Part shown: piece after piece, positions 25,289 to 34,756 of the stretch
Layout of the letters: each line of letters begins with the position of its first letter
Numbering within the stretch: position 1 is the first letter of the stretch
From: Pseudooctadecabacter jejudonensis
GTDB taxonomy: Bacteria > Pseudomonadota > Alphaproteobacteria > Rhodobacterales > Rhodobacteraceae
DNA: 64,000 nt
Assembly (NCBI RefSeq): GCF_900172275.1
Contig: NZ_FWFT01000001.1
Coordinates: 558,001-622,000, forward strand
Direction of reading: 5' to 3'
Notes under the pieces: generated by a model
What the model saw: the letters and a program-made list of their open reading frames with translations, nothing else
What the model was told of the DNA's origin: nothing
The model's database searches: none
Translations under genes and position numbers: made by a program

Positions 25289-27193
25289 ATGAGGGGGGAG
25301 GACAAGCTGCCCGTCCTGCCCTTTCCCCCCCAGCCCGCGACGCGCGACACACAGCCCAAACAGGCGGCCCCCACCGGTCCCGCCGCTGATCCCCAAACGA
25401 AGGATCCCCGTCCCCAGCAGACCGCCGATCTGCTGACCCATGCCATCGCGGCCCTGCAGCACGCCATGGCCCCACCTGCGGTGGATCTGTCTGTAACGGA
25501 TCTGCCCGCCCCCGATGCCGTCCCAGAAGAGGCATTTACCCCCGTGGGGGAGCCGCGCTGGCGCATGGGGTCCGCCAAAATTCCATCAAACACACATTCC
25601 CCATCGGGGTCCGCATCGACAGATGCGGGGTCCGATGCGCCCGCACCAAACCCCAAAGACCCGCTGGCCCGCCGCATCACGGCCCTGCACTTCCCGCGCT
25701 TTTCCATGAACCGCTGGCAATGGCACATGGACCGCATGGGCCACGCCCCCCCGCCCGAGGTGCCGGTTGCGCTGGCGGTCGAGGGCCCCCACGGCCCCGT
25801 CATCCACGCCACCAACCGCGCCGCCGATCAGATGGGCATCCAGATCGGCGCGCGGGTTGTGGACATGCGCGCGCTGGTGCCCGATCTGCGGGTGGAATTT
25901 GCCGACACGGGCGGCGATCGGGCGGCCTTGCACCGTCTGATGCTTTGGGTGCGGCGCTGGTGCCCGTGGTCGGCCACGGACGGGCCTGCAGGGCTGGTCA
26001 TGGACACCACCGGATCGGACCATCTGTGGGGCGGCGAGGCCGCGATGCTGCGTGAAATCGAAGGCAAGCTGTCGACCTTGGGTCTGGAAACCGACCTGGC
26101 CTGCGCCCCAACCCATGGGGCGGCCTGGGCGTTGTCGCGGTTTGGCGGCGTGCGAGAGGTCTGCACCCCGGATGAGCTGTGCGCGAAGACGGCCCCCCTG
26201 CCCGTGCGCGCCCTGCGCCTGCACGGGGATGCAGCACTCTTGCTGAAACGTCTTGGCCTCAAAACCATCGGTGCGCTGGCCGATGTGCCGCGCTTGTCGC
26301 TGGCGCGCCGGTTCCAGAAAGCCGAACTGACGCACAATCCCCTGTTGCGGCTGGATCAGCTGATGGGGCGGCTGGCCGAACCTCTGCAAAGCCCCGATGA
26401 CCCGCCGGAATTCAGCGTCCAATCCAGCCTGGCGGAACCTGTGATGGATCCTGAACCGCACCTGCCTGACATGGCGCAGGAACTGTGCGCCGGTCTGCAC
26501 GCCGCAGGGCTTGGCGCACGGCGGGTGACGTTGACGGTCTACCGCACCGATGGGGAGGTGGACCGCATCGGCGTCGCCACATCCCAAGCCAGCCGCGACG
26601 CGGCGCATATCCTGCGGCTTTTTGAGGGCAAGCTGGAGCGTTTGAACCCCGGATTTGGTTTCGATCTGATCACGCTTGAGGCCAGTGTGGTGGAACACGT
26701 CGAGGTCATCCAGACCCGCATCGAAGGCGGCAGCGACGAGGGCACGGAGCTGGCCCGCCTGATCGACCGGCTGTCCGCCAAATTTGGGGCTGACAGCATC
26801 CGGCGCCCCGCCCCCCGCGACAGCCACATCCCCGAACGCCGCGAGGGCTGGCAGGTGGCCATGGCGCAGGGCACGGACACTCTGCCCACCCACGCCCAGC
26901 CCCGCCCCCTGCGCCTGTTGCAGCCCCCCGAAGACATCCGCGTGCTTTACGCCGTCCCCGAAGGCCCGCCCGCGCAATTCATGTGGCGCAGGCAAACCCA
27001 CAAGGTTGTGCGGTTCGAAGGGCCCGAACGCATCGCGCCGGAATGGTGGGCCGACCGCCCCGGCACGCGGCTGCGCGATTATTACCGGATCGAGGATCAG
27101 CATGGACAACGGTACTGGCTGTTCCGTGAAGGTGTGGTGGGGGACGGGCGTGGCGGCGCGCCGCGCTGGTGCATGCAGGGGCTGTTTGCGTGA
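25289..27193 (+). CDS. imuB: ImuB, inactive Y-family polymerase-like mutasome scaffold
   Basis: 634 aa, long for ImuB because of an N-terminal Pro/Ala-rich extension of about 130 residues before the core starts at ITALHFPRFSMNRWQ. In that motif the polymerase aspartate is missing, as is normal for ImuB, which binds the clamp and bridges ImuA and DnaE2. Later motifs: GLVMDTTGSDHLWGGEAAM, DLACAPTHGAAWALSRFGG and the helix-hairpin-helix region LKRLGLKTIGALADVPRLSL. The clamp-binding-like RPLRLLQPPEDIRV is near residue 540. Where translation starts within the extension is uncertain. Confidence 0.92.
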   Translation: MRGEDKLPVLPFPPQPATRDTQPKQAAPTGPAADPQTKDPRPQQTADLLTHAIAALQHAMAPPAVDLSVTDLPAPDAVPEEAFTPVGEPRWRMGSAKIPSNTHSPSGSASTDAGSDAPAPNPKDPLARRITALHFPRFSMNRWQWHMDRMGHAPPPEVPVALAVEGPHGPVIHATNRAADQMGIQIGARVVDMRALVPDLRVEFADTGGDRAALHRLMLWVRRWCPWSATDGPAGLVMDTTGSDHLWGGEAAMLREIEGKLSTLGLETDLACAPTHGAAWALSRFGGVREVCTPDELCAKTAPLPVRALRLHGDAALLLKRLGLKTIGALADVPRLSLARRFQKAELTHNPLLRLDQLMGRLAEPLQSPDDPPEFSVQSSLAEPVMDPEPHLPDMAQELCAGLHAAGLGARRVTLTVYRTDGEVDRIGVATSQASRDAAHILRLFEGKLERLNPGFGFDLITLEASVVEHVEVIQTRIEGGSDEGTELARLIDRLSAKFGADSIRRPAPRDSHIPERREGWQVAMAQGTDTLPTHAQPRPLRLLQPPEDIRVLYAVPEGPPAQFMWRRQTHKVVRFEGPERIAPEWWADRPGTRLRDYYRIEDQHGQRYWLFREGVVGDGRGGAPRWCMQGLFA

Positions 27194-27256
27194 TTTGGTG
27201 TGATGTCGGGGCTGTTGCACATGCGCCTTTGGCGCGGGTCCTGCGGACGGCGGGGG

Positions 27257-27309
27257 GGCGCCGCTGCGCGGCGCCGGTCAAGAGAAAAGGTATTTTTGAC
27301 CCAAAGAAG
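27257..27309 (+). terminator. Hairpin plus dispersed motif B (copy 2) between imuB and dnaE2
   Basis: GGCGCCGC-TGC-GCGGCGCC at 27257-27275 is a perfect 8-bp stem. At 27287-27309 comes the exact second copy of motif B (ending TATTTTTGACCCAAAGAAG). It may act as a partial terminator that lowers dnaE2 expression relative to imuAB. It lies 47 bp before the dnaE2 start. Confidence 0.6.
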
Positions 27310-27355
27310 CGAGGCCTGCGCGCCGTAAGGGCCGGGAAGTTTAGGGGGCCTGAGG

Positions 27356-30300
27356 ATGCCTGAAAATGATCATGCCCATCCCCGCAGAACCTTGCCTGAA
27401 GATGGAGCCTTTACCCCCAATCCGCGTGCTTCTTACGTGGAACTTGGCGTTTTTAGCTGTTTTTCCTTTCTGCGCGGGGCGTCCGATGCGGTAGATCTGG
27501 CGGCGGAGGCGTGGGCGCTAGGTTATGACGTCTTGGCGGTGGCGGATTTGAACACCCTGGCCGGTGTCGTGCGGATCTGGGCGGAGGCGCGCAAAGCCCA
27601 GCTGCGCCCACTGATTGGCGCGCGGGTCGCATTGATCAGCGGCGAGGTATTTTTGGCCTACCCCAAAGACCGCACCGCCTATGGCCGCCTGTCACGCCTG
27701 ATTTCAAAAGGTCGGATGCAGGACGTGGACGGACAGTGGCAAGTCAAAGGCGTCTGTGATCTGACGTTGAATGATCTGGCGGCCCACGCTGAAGGCCTGA
27801 TCCTGATTGCCGTACCGGATGAAGATGTAATGGCCTATGGGCGACGCTTGGGGCGGCTGTGCAAACGTCTGCCACAGCTGCGCTATCTGGCGGCGTCCTA
27901 CCTTTACCGCGGCGATGATGCGTTGCGCATCAACCGTCTGGACGCCATGGCGCGCCATCATGGGCTGCGTCTTCTGGCGACCAATGATGTCCTGTATCAT
28001 GCGCCCGACCGGCGCCCCCTGCAGGACGTGATGACCTGCATCCGCGAACACTGCAGCCTAACCGACGCCGGCAGCCGCTTGGAACCCAACGCCGAACGCC
28101 ACCTCAAATCCCCCGCAGAGATGGAACGCCTGTTCCGCCAGTGGCCCCATGCCATCAAGGCCACCCGGGCTGTGGCCGATGCCATCACCTTCGATCTGGG
28201 GGAGCTCGCCTACGAATACCCCCGCGAAGTCATCCCCGCCGACATGTCCCCCCAGGCCTATCTGGAAAAGCTGACCTGGGAGGGCGCCGCCTGGCGCTAT
28301 CCAGAAGGGGTGAGCAAGGCCACAAAGGCGGTGCTGGCCAAGGAACTGGCCATGATCCAAAAGCTTGATATTGCGCGTTATTTTCTGACCATCCACGACA
28401 TCATCCACTTTGCCCGCCATGAGGCCCAGCCCGAAATTCTGTGCCAGGGGCGCGGGTCTGCCGCCAATTCCGCCGTGTGCTATGTGCTGGGCATTACGGC
28501 GGTGGATCCTGCCCAACACCAGCTGTTGTTTGAACGTTTCATCAGTGAGGAACGCAAGGAACCGCCCGACATTGACGTCGATTTCGAACACGAACGACGT
28601 GAGGAGGTCATCCAGCACATCTACACCAAATATGGCCGTGACCGTGCGGGGCTGTGCGCAACTGTGATCCACTACCGCCCGCGCTCTGCCATTCGTGAGG
28701 TGGGCAAGGTCATGGGGCTGTCTGAGGATGTGACCGGTGCGCTGGCCAAAACCATCTGGGGGTCCTGGGGCAAGGATGTGGACGGCGAACATGCGCGTGA
28801 GGCGGGGCTGGATATGTCCGACCCGCTGCTGCGACGCACCATTGTGCTCGCGGGTCAACTGATCGGGATGCCGCGCCACCTCAGCCAGCATGTGGGGGGA
28901 TTCATCCTGACCGAACGGCCGCTGACGGAAACGGTGCCGATTGGAAATGGCGCCATGGCAGACCGGACGTTCATCGAATGGGACAAAGACGACATCGACG
29001 CGCTTGGCATCCTCAAGGTCGACATTCTGGCATTGGGCATGCTGACCTGCATCCGCAAATGTTTTGACATGATATCAAAGCAATACGGGCGCGACCTGAC
29101 CCTGGCCACCACCCCGGCTGAGGATCCTCGCGTCTACGATATGCTGTGCAAAGGCGACAGCATCGGCGTTTTTCAAGTGGAAAGCCGCGCCCAGATCAAC
29201 ATGCTGCCCCGCATGCGCCCGCGCCGGTTCTATGATCTGGTGATTGAGGTCGCCATCGTGCGCCCCGGCCCCATCCAAGGCGACATGGTCCACCCCTATC
29301 TGCGACGGCGAAACGGCGAGGAACAGGTGATCTATCCCGCCCCCGGTGCCCCGCATGACCCGTCCGAGCTGAAAAACATCCTGGGGCGCACCTTGGGCGT
29401 GCCGATCTTTCAGGAACAAGCTATGAAGATCGCGATTGAGGCGGCCGAGTTCTCCCCCGCAGAGGCGAATGAGCTGCGCAAGGCCATGGCCACCTTCCGC
29501 TCCCGCGGCACGATTGAGCTGTTGCAGGACAAAATGGTGGGCCGGATGGTCAAACGCGGCTACGAGGAAGACTTCGCGCGGCGCTGTTTTGACCAGATCA
29601 AGGGTTTCGGTGAATACGGCTTTCCCGAAAGCCACGCGGCCAGCTTTGCGCTGCTGGTCTATGTGTCCAGCTGGCTGAAATGCCACTACCCGGATGCCTT
29701 TTGCGCGGCCCTGCTGAACTCCCAACCCATGGGGTTCTACGCGCCCGCCCAACTTGTCCGCGATGCGCGCGAACACGGGGTCGAGGTCCGCCCGCCGGAT
29801 GTGAATTATTCCCACTGGGACAGCACGCTGGAACCGTTGACAGGGTATCACCGTCCCCCCCCTTCATCTGACCAGAAAAACTCAAACCCCACAGCCCGCG
29901 ACAAACGCTACGCCATCCGGTTGGGCCTCCGCCAGATCACGGGCTTTCGCGAAGACGCTGCCGCGCGTCTGATCGCCGCCCGCGATATGCCCTACCGTGA
30001 TCTGAAAGACCTGCAGACACGCGCAGGGCTCAGTGCCGCCCACGTGCGCCGTCTGGCTGAGGCGGACGCGCTGCGGTCGTTGTTTCTGGATCGCCGTCAG
30101 GCCCTGTGGGACGCCAAAGCCCTGCGCGACGCGCCCGATTTGCCGCTGTTCCAAGACACCCGCGACGAAGGAACAGAGGCGCCCGTGGCCCTGCCCGAAA
30201 TGCCGGTCAGTGAACAGGTGGTGGCCGATTACCAGACCCTGCGGTTGAGCCTGAAAAAACACCCCATGGCGTTCTTGCGCGGGTCGTTGCGGCAACAAGG

Positions 30301-30718
30301 TTACAGCGATTGCGCCCAGCTAAAAGACATGCGCGGCTGGCAAAAGGTGTCTCTGGCGGGGCTGGTGCTGATCCGCCAGCGGCCCGGATCGGCCAAGGGC
30401 GTGTGTTTCATCACGATTGAGGATGAATGCGGCGTGGCCAATCTGGTGATCTGGCCCAAGGTGATGGAGGCCTATCGCAAGATTATCATGCAATCGCGGC
30501 TCATTGTCATTCACGGCTATGTGCAGCGCGACGTGGATGTCATCCATGTGGTGGCGGAGAGGTTGGAGGACCGCTCCGACGCGTTGTTGCGTCTATCCCC
30601 TGATGCGATGCCCACGGCCATGGCCCACGCGGATGAGGTGAACCGCCCGCTGCCTGCGCCATCCTCACGTCATCCCCGCGATGTGCGGATCATTCCCAAG
30701 AGCCGCGACTTTCATTGA
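27356..30718 (+). CDS. dnaE2: Error-prone DNA polymerase DnaE2 (ImuC)
   Basis: 1120-aa C-family polymerase for SOS translesion synthesis. N-terminal PHP domain (YVELGVFSCFSFLRGAS, VLAVADLNTLAGVVRIW). Catalytic palm around residues 360-560 with RGSAANSAVCYVLGIT and PPDIDVDFEHERREEV. Helix-hairpin-helix region GLRQITGFREDAAARLI. OB fold LAGLVLIRQRPGSAKG near 1000, and the family ending IPKSRDFH. An extra stretch between TLEP and YAIRLGLRQ (about residues 825-850) coincides with dispersed repeat A, inserted in frame. Confidence 0.96.
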   Translation: MPENDHAHPRRTLPEDGAFTPNPRASYVELGVFSCFSFLRGASDAVDLAAEAWALGYDVLAVADLNTLAGVVRIWAEARKAQLRPLIGARVALISGEVFLAYPKDRTAYGRLSRLISKGRMQDVDGQWQVKGVCDLTLNDLAAHAEGLILIAVPDEDVMAYGRRLGRLCKRLPQLRYLAASYLYRGDDALRINRLDAMARHHGLRLLATNDVLYHAPDRRPLQDVMTCIREHCSLTDAGSRLEPNAERHLKSPAEMERLFRQWPHAIKATRAVADAITFDLGELAYEYPREVIPADMSPQAYLEKLTWEGAAWRYPEGVSKATKAVLAKELAMIQKLDIARYFLTIHDIIHFARHEAQPEILCQGRGSAANSAVCYVLGITAVDPAQHQLLFERFISEERKEPPDIDVDFEHERREEVIQHIYTKYGRDRAGLCATVIHYRPRSAIREVGKVMGLSEDVTGALAKTIWGSWGKDVDGEHAREAGLDMSDPLLRRTIVLAGQLIGMPRHLSQHVGGFILTERPLTETVPIGNGAMADRTFIEWDKDDIDALGILKVDILALGMLTCIRKCFDMISKQYGRDLTLATTPAEDPRVYDMLCKGDSIGVFQVESRAQINMLPRMRPRRFYDLVIEVAIVRPGPIQGDMVHPYLRRRNGEEQVIYPAPGAPHDPSELKNILGRTLGVPIFQEQAMKIAIEAAEFSPAEANELRKAMATFRSRGTIELLQDKMVGRMVKRGYEEDFARRCFDQIKGFGEYGFPESHAASFALLVYVSSWLKCHYPDAFCAALLNSQPMGFYAPAQLVRDAREHGVEVRPPDVNYSHWDSTLEPLTGYHRPPPSSDQKNSNPTARDKRYAIRLGLRQITGFREDAAARLIAARDMPYRDLKDLQTRAGLSAAHVRRLAEADALRSLFLDRRQALWDAKALRDAPDLPLFQDTRDEGTEAPVALPEMPVSEQVVADYQTLRLSLKKHPMAFLRGSLRQQGYSDCAQLKDMRGWQKVSLAGLVLIRQRPGSAKGVCFITIEDECGVANLVIWPKVMEAYRKIIMQSRLIVIHGYVQRDVDVIHVVAERLEDRSDALLRLSPDAMPTAMAHADEVNRPLPAPSSRHPRDVRIIPKSRDFH
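29862..29883 (-). repeat. 22-bp dispersed repeat A, copy 4, inside dnaE2
   Basis: Identical to copy 1 at 6033-6054 on the other strand. It is read in frame within dnaE2 as SSDQKNSN at about residues 836-843. The surrounding extra residues (HRPPPSSDQKNSNPTARD) interrupt a region that is shorter in DnaE2 proteins as I know them. Confidence 0.85.
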
Positions 30719-30757
30719 TGTGACTGGGAGAGAGCGCTGCCCTTTTGAGGGTTGAAT

Positions 30758-30814
30758 GGGGGCGCTGCCCCCGGCCCAAAGGGCCTCCCCCGGCATATTT
30801 TTGAAACAGCGAAG
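30758..30814 (+). terminator. Terminator region between dnaE2 and fdsD with dispersed motif C (copy 1)
   Basis: Two short hairpins, GGGGG-CGCTG-CCCCC (30758-30772) and GGCCC-AAA-GGGCC (30773-30785), precede CATATTTTTG. Motif C (30793-30814) ends TATTTTTGAAACAGCGAAG and recurs at 34757-34778 and 61346-61367. It serves convergent genes. Confidence 0.7.
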
Positions 30815-30827
30815 ACGCGCGCGCGGG

Positions 30828-31037
30828 TCAGGCCGTGGCGCGGATGGCCCCGTCTTTGGCCAAAGGGCTGAGACCATCGCCGCCTGCATTCAGATGTTCG
30901 GCCAATTGGCTGAGCATGCGGGGCTCCCAGAATTCGGTCAGATGCGCGGCCACACGGCCTGCCTTGTCATCATCGGGCTGGGTTTCGAAAAAGGTGGCGA
31001 TCTGGTTGGCCATGCGGGTCATTTTTTCAGGCGACAT
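30828..31037 (-). CDS. fdsD: NAD-dependent formate dehydrogenase delta subunit
   Basis: 69-aa protein matching the FdsD family: MSPEKMTRMANQIATFFETQ, then AGRVAAHLTEFWEPRM, the family core. FdsD is needed for assembly or stability of the soluble NAD-linked formate dehydrogenase. Last gene of the fds operon; its start overlaps the fdhD stop by 11 bp. Confidence 0.92.
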   Translation of the reverse strand: MSPEKMTRMANQIATFFETQPDDDKAGRVAAHLTEFWEPRMLSQLAEHLNAGGDGLSPLAKDGAIRATA

Positions 31038-31833
31038 CAGGGGCGTCCTTGGCTGGGGTCGTTAGGGTCTCTATCCGGCTTGGATGGGTGAAAAGTTCAA
31101 ACGTGTGGTCGCGGGCCAGGGCCGCGAGGGTGATATTGGCTGCCTCGGCAGTCTTGACAGCAAGCGTTGTGGGCGCGGACACGGCCAGGATCACAGGGAT
31201 GTCGGCCATGGCGCATTTCTGGACCATCTCCACCGACACCCGTGAGGTCAGGACAGCAGCACCCGCATCCGCCACCCCCACAGCACCGATCATCTTGTCG
31301 AGAGCGTTGTGCCGCCCCACATCTTCGCGCACGGTCCCAAGGCCCACGCCGGGCTGGTAGAACCCTGCCCCATGAACGGCCCGGGTCCGGTCATGCAAAT
31401 GCTGACCTGCACGCAAAGCGGTCATGGCCTCGGCCACCTGGGCCGCTGTCAGGACAACATCACGCGTCACGCGTGGCAGATCCCTCTCCGCCTGCTCAAG
31501 GCTGTCGATCCCGCACAGCCCGCACCCCACAGGCCCGGCCATCGCCCGTCTGCGCGCGGCCAGGGCTTCGGCGCGATCATCCGGCAGCCACATTTGCACT
31601 TCGATCCCTTTGGGGTGGGTGACAACCTCAAGACTGTCCACTTCGCCCAGCCCTTCGGTGCGGGTGAAGCCGCGCCCAAAGTCTTCGAGATCACAGGGGG
31701 TGGCCATCATCACCGCCTGCGTCGTGCCGTTGTAGACCAGCGCCACGGGCACCTCTTCGGGCAAGGCGCGGCTGGCCTCGCGCGCGCGCCCGTTGCTCAC
31801 CACATGAGCCGGGGTTGCGCGCGCGCCGTTCAT
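31027..31833 (-). CDS. fdhD: Formate dehydrogenase accessory sulfurtransferase
   Basis: 268 aa from the ATG that overlaps the fdsA stop by 4 bp. FdhD moves sulfur to the molybdenum cofactor, which is required for active formate dehydrogenase. PVGCGLCGIDSLEQ (near residue 105) carries the CxxC pair that accepts sulfur. TRAVHGAGFYQPG, VREDVGRHNALDKMIG and SRVSVEMVQKCAM are family blocks. The longer upstream frame is shadow of fdsA. Confidence 0.95.
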   Translation of the reverse strand: MNGARATPAHVVSNGRAREASRALPEEVPVALVYNGTTQAVMMATPCDLEDFGRGFTRTEGLGEVDSLEVVTHPKGIEVQMWLPDDRAEALAARRRAMAGPVGCGLCGIDSLEQAERDLPRVTRDVVLTAAQVAEAMTALRAGQHLHDRTRAVHGAGFYQPGVGLGTVREDVGRHNALDKMIGAVGVADAGAAVLTSRVSVEMVQKCAMADIPVILAVSAPTTLAVKTAEAANITLAALARDHTFELFTHPSRIETLTTPAKDAPDVA

Positions 31834-34742
31834 TCGGCCGCCGGGAGGATACGGCGCGATTGCTCGGCCTGCTCGGCGTAGTCTTCCTGCCACTCGGACG
31901 GGCCGTTGGACAGCGCCACCTGCACCGCCGTCACCTTATATTCGGGGCAGTTTGTGGCCCAGTCGGAGAAGTCGGTGGTGATGACGTTGGCCTGCGTGTC
32001 GGGATGGTGGAAGGTTGTGTAGACCACACCGGGCGACACACGATCGGTGATCGTCGCACGCAGCGATGTTTCACCCGCGCGGGACGCCAGGCGCACATAT
32101 TGGCCATCACTGATCCCGCGCACTTCGGCGTCGTGGGGGTGAATCTCCAGCAGGTCTTCTTCATGCCAGACAGTATTCTCCGTCCGCCGCGTCTGCGCGC
32201 CCACGTTGTACTGGGACAGGATGCGCCCCGTGGTCAGCAGCAGAGGGAAACGCGGGCCGGTTTTCTCATCCGTCGCAACGTATTCCGTGATGATGAACTG
32301 GCCTTTGCCACGGGCAAACCCGTCAATGTGCATGATGGGCGAGCCATCGGGCTTGTCGTCGTTGCAGGGCCACTGGACGGACCCGCGGACCTCCAACATC
32401 TCGTAGTTCACATTGGCGAAGCCTGGCGTAGTGGCCGCGATCTCGTCCATGATTTGGCTGGGGTGCGTGTAGGTCCAACCGCTGTCCATGGCATTGGCGA
32501 GCATCATGGTGATTTCCCAATCCGCATAGCCGTTCTTGGGCGCCATGACCTTGCGCACGCGGTTGATGCGGCGTTCGGCGTTGGTGAACGTGCCGTCCTT
32601 CTCAAGGAAGGTGGAGCCCGGCAGGAACACATGGGCGTAGTTGGCAGTTTCATTCAAGAACAGGTCATGGACGATGACGCACTCCATCGCCTCAAGACCC
32701 GCCTTGACGTGTTTGGTGTCGGGGTCAGATTGCAGGATGTCCTCGCCCTGAATGTAGATGCCTTTGAAGGTCCCATCGACGGCGGCATCAAGCATGTTGG
32801 GGATGCGCAGGCCCGGTTCCGGATCAACCTTGGTGCCCCAGATCGCCTCAAACACCTCACGCGTGGCATCGTCGGAGACATGGCGGTAGCCGGGCAGCTC
32901 ATGGGGGAAGGACCCCATATCGCAGGCCCCTTGCACGTTGTTTTGCCCACGCAGCGGGTTCACGCCCACGCCGTTGCGGCCCAGATTGCCGGTCATCATC
33001 GCAAGGTTCGCGATGGCCATCACAGTGGTGGACCCTTGGGAATGTTCGGTGACGCCAAGACCGTAGTAGATCGACCCATTTCCGCCCGTAGCAAACAGCC
33101 GTGCAGCCGCCCGCAACTCGCCAGCGTCCACCCCGGTGAGCATCGCGGTCGCCTCCGGGGAATGCCGTGGATCGGAGATGAATTCGGCATAATGCGCAAA
33201 CTCGTCCCAATCGCAACGCTCACGAATAAACGCCTCATCCATCAGGCCTTCTGTCACGATCACATGGGCGATTGAGGACAAAACAGCCACGTTGGTGCCC
33301 GGCAACAGCGGCAGATGGTGCTGCGCCTCGATATGCGCCGAGCGCACGATATCCGTGCGGCGCGGATCAATGACGATCAGCTTCGCGCCCTGACGCAGAC
33401 GTTTTTTCAGACGGGATGCGAACACCGGATGACCATCGGTGGGGTTCGCGCCAATGATGATGACAACATCGGTTTCCTCAACGGAATCAAAGTTTTGCGT
33501 CCCAGCTGAGGTTCCGAACGTCGTCTTCAGCCCGTAACCCGTAGGCGAATGACAGACCCGCGCGCAGGTGTCGGTATTGTTGTTGCCAAAGGTGGAGCGG
33601 ATCATCTTTTGCACCAGATAGGTTTCTTCGTTGGTGCAGCGGCTCGATGTGATGCCGCCGATGGATTTCACGCCATGTTTGGCCTGCAAATCGCGCAGCT
33701 TTTTGGCGGTGTAGCTGATCGCCTCCTCCCAGCTGACTTCCTGCCACGGGTCCGTCACCTTCTCGCGGATCATCGGGTTCAGGATGCGGTCGGAATGGTT
33801 GGCATAGCCCCATGCAAAGCGGCCCTTGACGCAGGAGTGGCCGCGGTTCGCCTCGCCGTGCTTATAGGGCACCATGCGCACCAATTCGTCGCCATTCAGC
33901 TCCGCCTTGAACGAACAGCCCACCCCGCAATAGGCGCAGGTGGTCACGACAGACCGTTCCGGCGTGCCCATCTCAATCACGGATTTTTCCTGCAAGGTTG
34001 CTGTCGGGCAGGCCTGCACGCAGGCGCCGCAAGACACGCAATCGGACGACAGAAAATCATCACCTACCGCACCGGCAGACACGCGGCTGTTGAACCCGCT
34101 GCCCTCGATGGTCAGCGCAAAGGTCCCCTGCACTTCCTCGCACGCCCGAACGCAGCGCGAACACACGATGCACTTAGCCGGATCGTAGGTGAAATATGGG
34201 TTGCTGTCGTCTTTGGGGATGAACTGCGCATTGGGCGCACCCGCGTCGCTACGGGCCTCAAAGTGGTTGGCCAAACCGCCCGCCTTGGGCGCCTCATACC
34301 GCACATCGCGCAGGCCAACCATGCCGGCCATATCCTGCAACTCACAATCGCCATTGGCCGCACAGGTCAGACAATCCAACGGGTGATCAGAGATATACAG
34401 CTCCATCACACCCTTGCGGATTTTCTTCACCTTGGCGCTTTGCGTCGTCACAACCATGCCGTCCGCCACAGGTGTGGTGCAGGACGCGGGCGTGCCGCGG
34501 CGGCCCTCAATCTCCACCACACACAAGCGGCACGACCCAAAGGCCTCCAGATTGTCGGATGCACACAGCTTGGGCACTTGAATGCCCGCCTCAGCGGACG
34601 CCCGCATCACGCTCGTCCCTTCGGGCACGGTCACATCAAAACCATCAATCGTCAGCGTCACCATCACATCGGATTTTGACGCAGGCGTCCCCATATCAAT
34701 GTCACCATTGGGCCGCCGTGTTGGCAGAATAAAATCTTTCAT
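31830..34742 (-). CDS. fdsA: NAD-dependent formate dehydrogenase, molybdenum alpha subunit
   Basis: 970-aa catalytic subunit oxidising formate to CO2. Residues 27-105 form a 2Fe-2S ferredoxin domain (SCRLCVVEIEGRRGTPASC). A His/Cys 4Fe-4S site follows (HPLDCLTCAANGDCELQ), then two more 4Fe-4S motifs (CIVCSRCVRAC, CVSCGACVQACPT). The Mo-bis-MGD domain starts TTCAYCGVGCSF. The metal ligand is cysteine in CARVCHSP near residue 394, not selenocysteine. Transcribed with fdsG and fdsB upstream and fdhD-fdsD downstream. Confidence 0.97.
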   Translation of the reverse strand: MKDFILPTRRPNGDIDMGTPASKSDVMVTLTIDGFDVTVPEGTSVMRASAEAGIQVPKLCASDNLEAFGSCRLCVVEIEGRRGTPASCTTPVADGMVVTTQSAKVKKIRKGVMELYISDHPLDCLTCAANGDCELQDMAGMVGLRDVRYEAPKAGGLANHFEARSDAGAPNAQFIPKDDSNPYFTYDPAKCIVCSRCVRACEEVQGTFALTIEGSGFNSRVSAGAVGDDFLSSDCVSCGACVQACPTATLQEKSVIEMGTPERSVVTTCAYCGVGCSFKAELNGDELVRMVPYKHGEANRGHSCVKGRFAWGYANHSDRILNPMIREKVTDPWQEVSWEEAISYTAKKLRDLQAKHGVKSIGGITSSRCTNEETYLVQKMIRSTFGNNNTDTCARVCHSPTGYGLKTTFGTSAGTQNFDSVEETDVVIIIGANPTDGHPVFASRLKKRLRQGAKLIVIDPRRTDIVRSAHIEAQHHLPLLPGTNVAVLSSIAHVIVTEGLMDEAFIRERCDWDEFAHYAEFISDPRHSPEATAMLTGVDAGELRAAARLFATGGNGSIYYGLGVTEHSQGSTTVMAIANLAMMTGNLGRNGVGVNPLRGQNNVQGACDMGSFPHELPGYRHVSDDATREVFEAIWGTKVDPEPGLRIPNMLDAAVDGTFKGIYIQGEDILQSDPDTKHVKAGLEAMECVIVHDLFLNETANYAHVFLPGSTFLEKDGTFTNAERRINRVRKVMAPKNGYADWEITMMLANAMDSGWTYTHPSQIMDEIAATTPGFANVNYEMLEVRGSVQWPCNDDKPDGSPIMHIDGFARGKGQFIITEYVATDEKTGPRFPLLLTTGRILSQYNVGAQTRRTENTVWHEEDLLEIHPHDAEVRGISDGQYVRLASRAGETSLRATITDRVSPGVVYTTFHHPDTQANVITTDFSDWATNCPEYKVTAVQVALSNGPSEWQEDYAEQAEQSRRILPAAE

Positions 34743-34756
34743 TGAAACGCTCCATT

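Noticed and set aside
25586-27220. 544-aa minus-strand frame opposite imuB
   Set aside because: Shadow caused by high GC; imuB has clear family motifs on the plus strand.
31815-33275. 486-aa plus-strand frame opposite fdsA
   Set aside because: Antisense shadow of the molybdenum subunit: high His/Arg/Gly content, no motifs and no leader.
34742-34742. Selenocysteine-type formate dehydrogenase
   Set aside because: The metal ligand codon near residue 394 of fdsA encodes cysteine, and no in-frame TGA is present.
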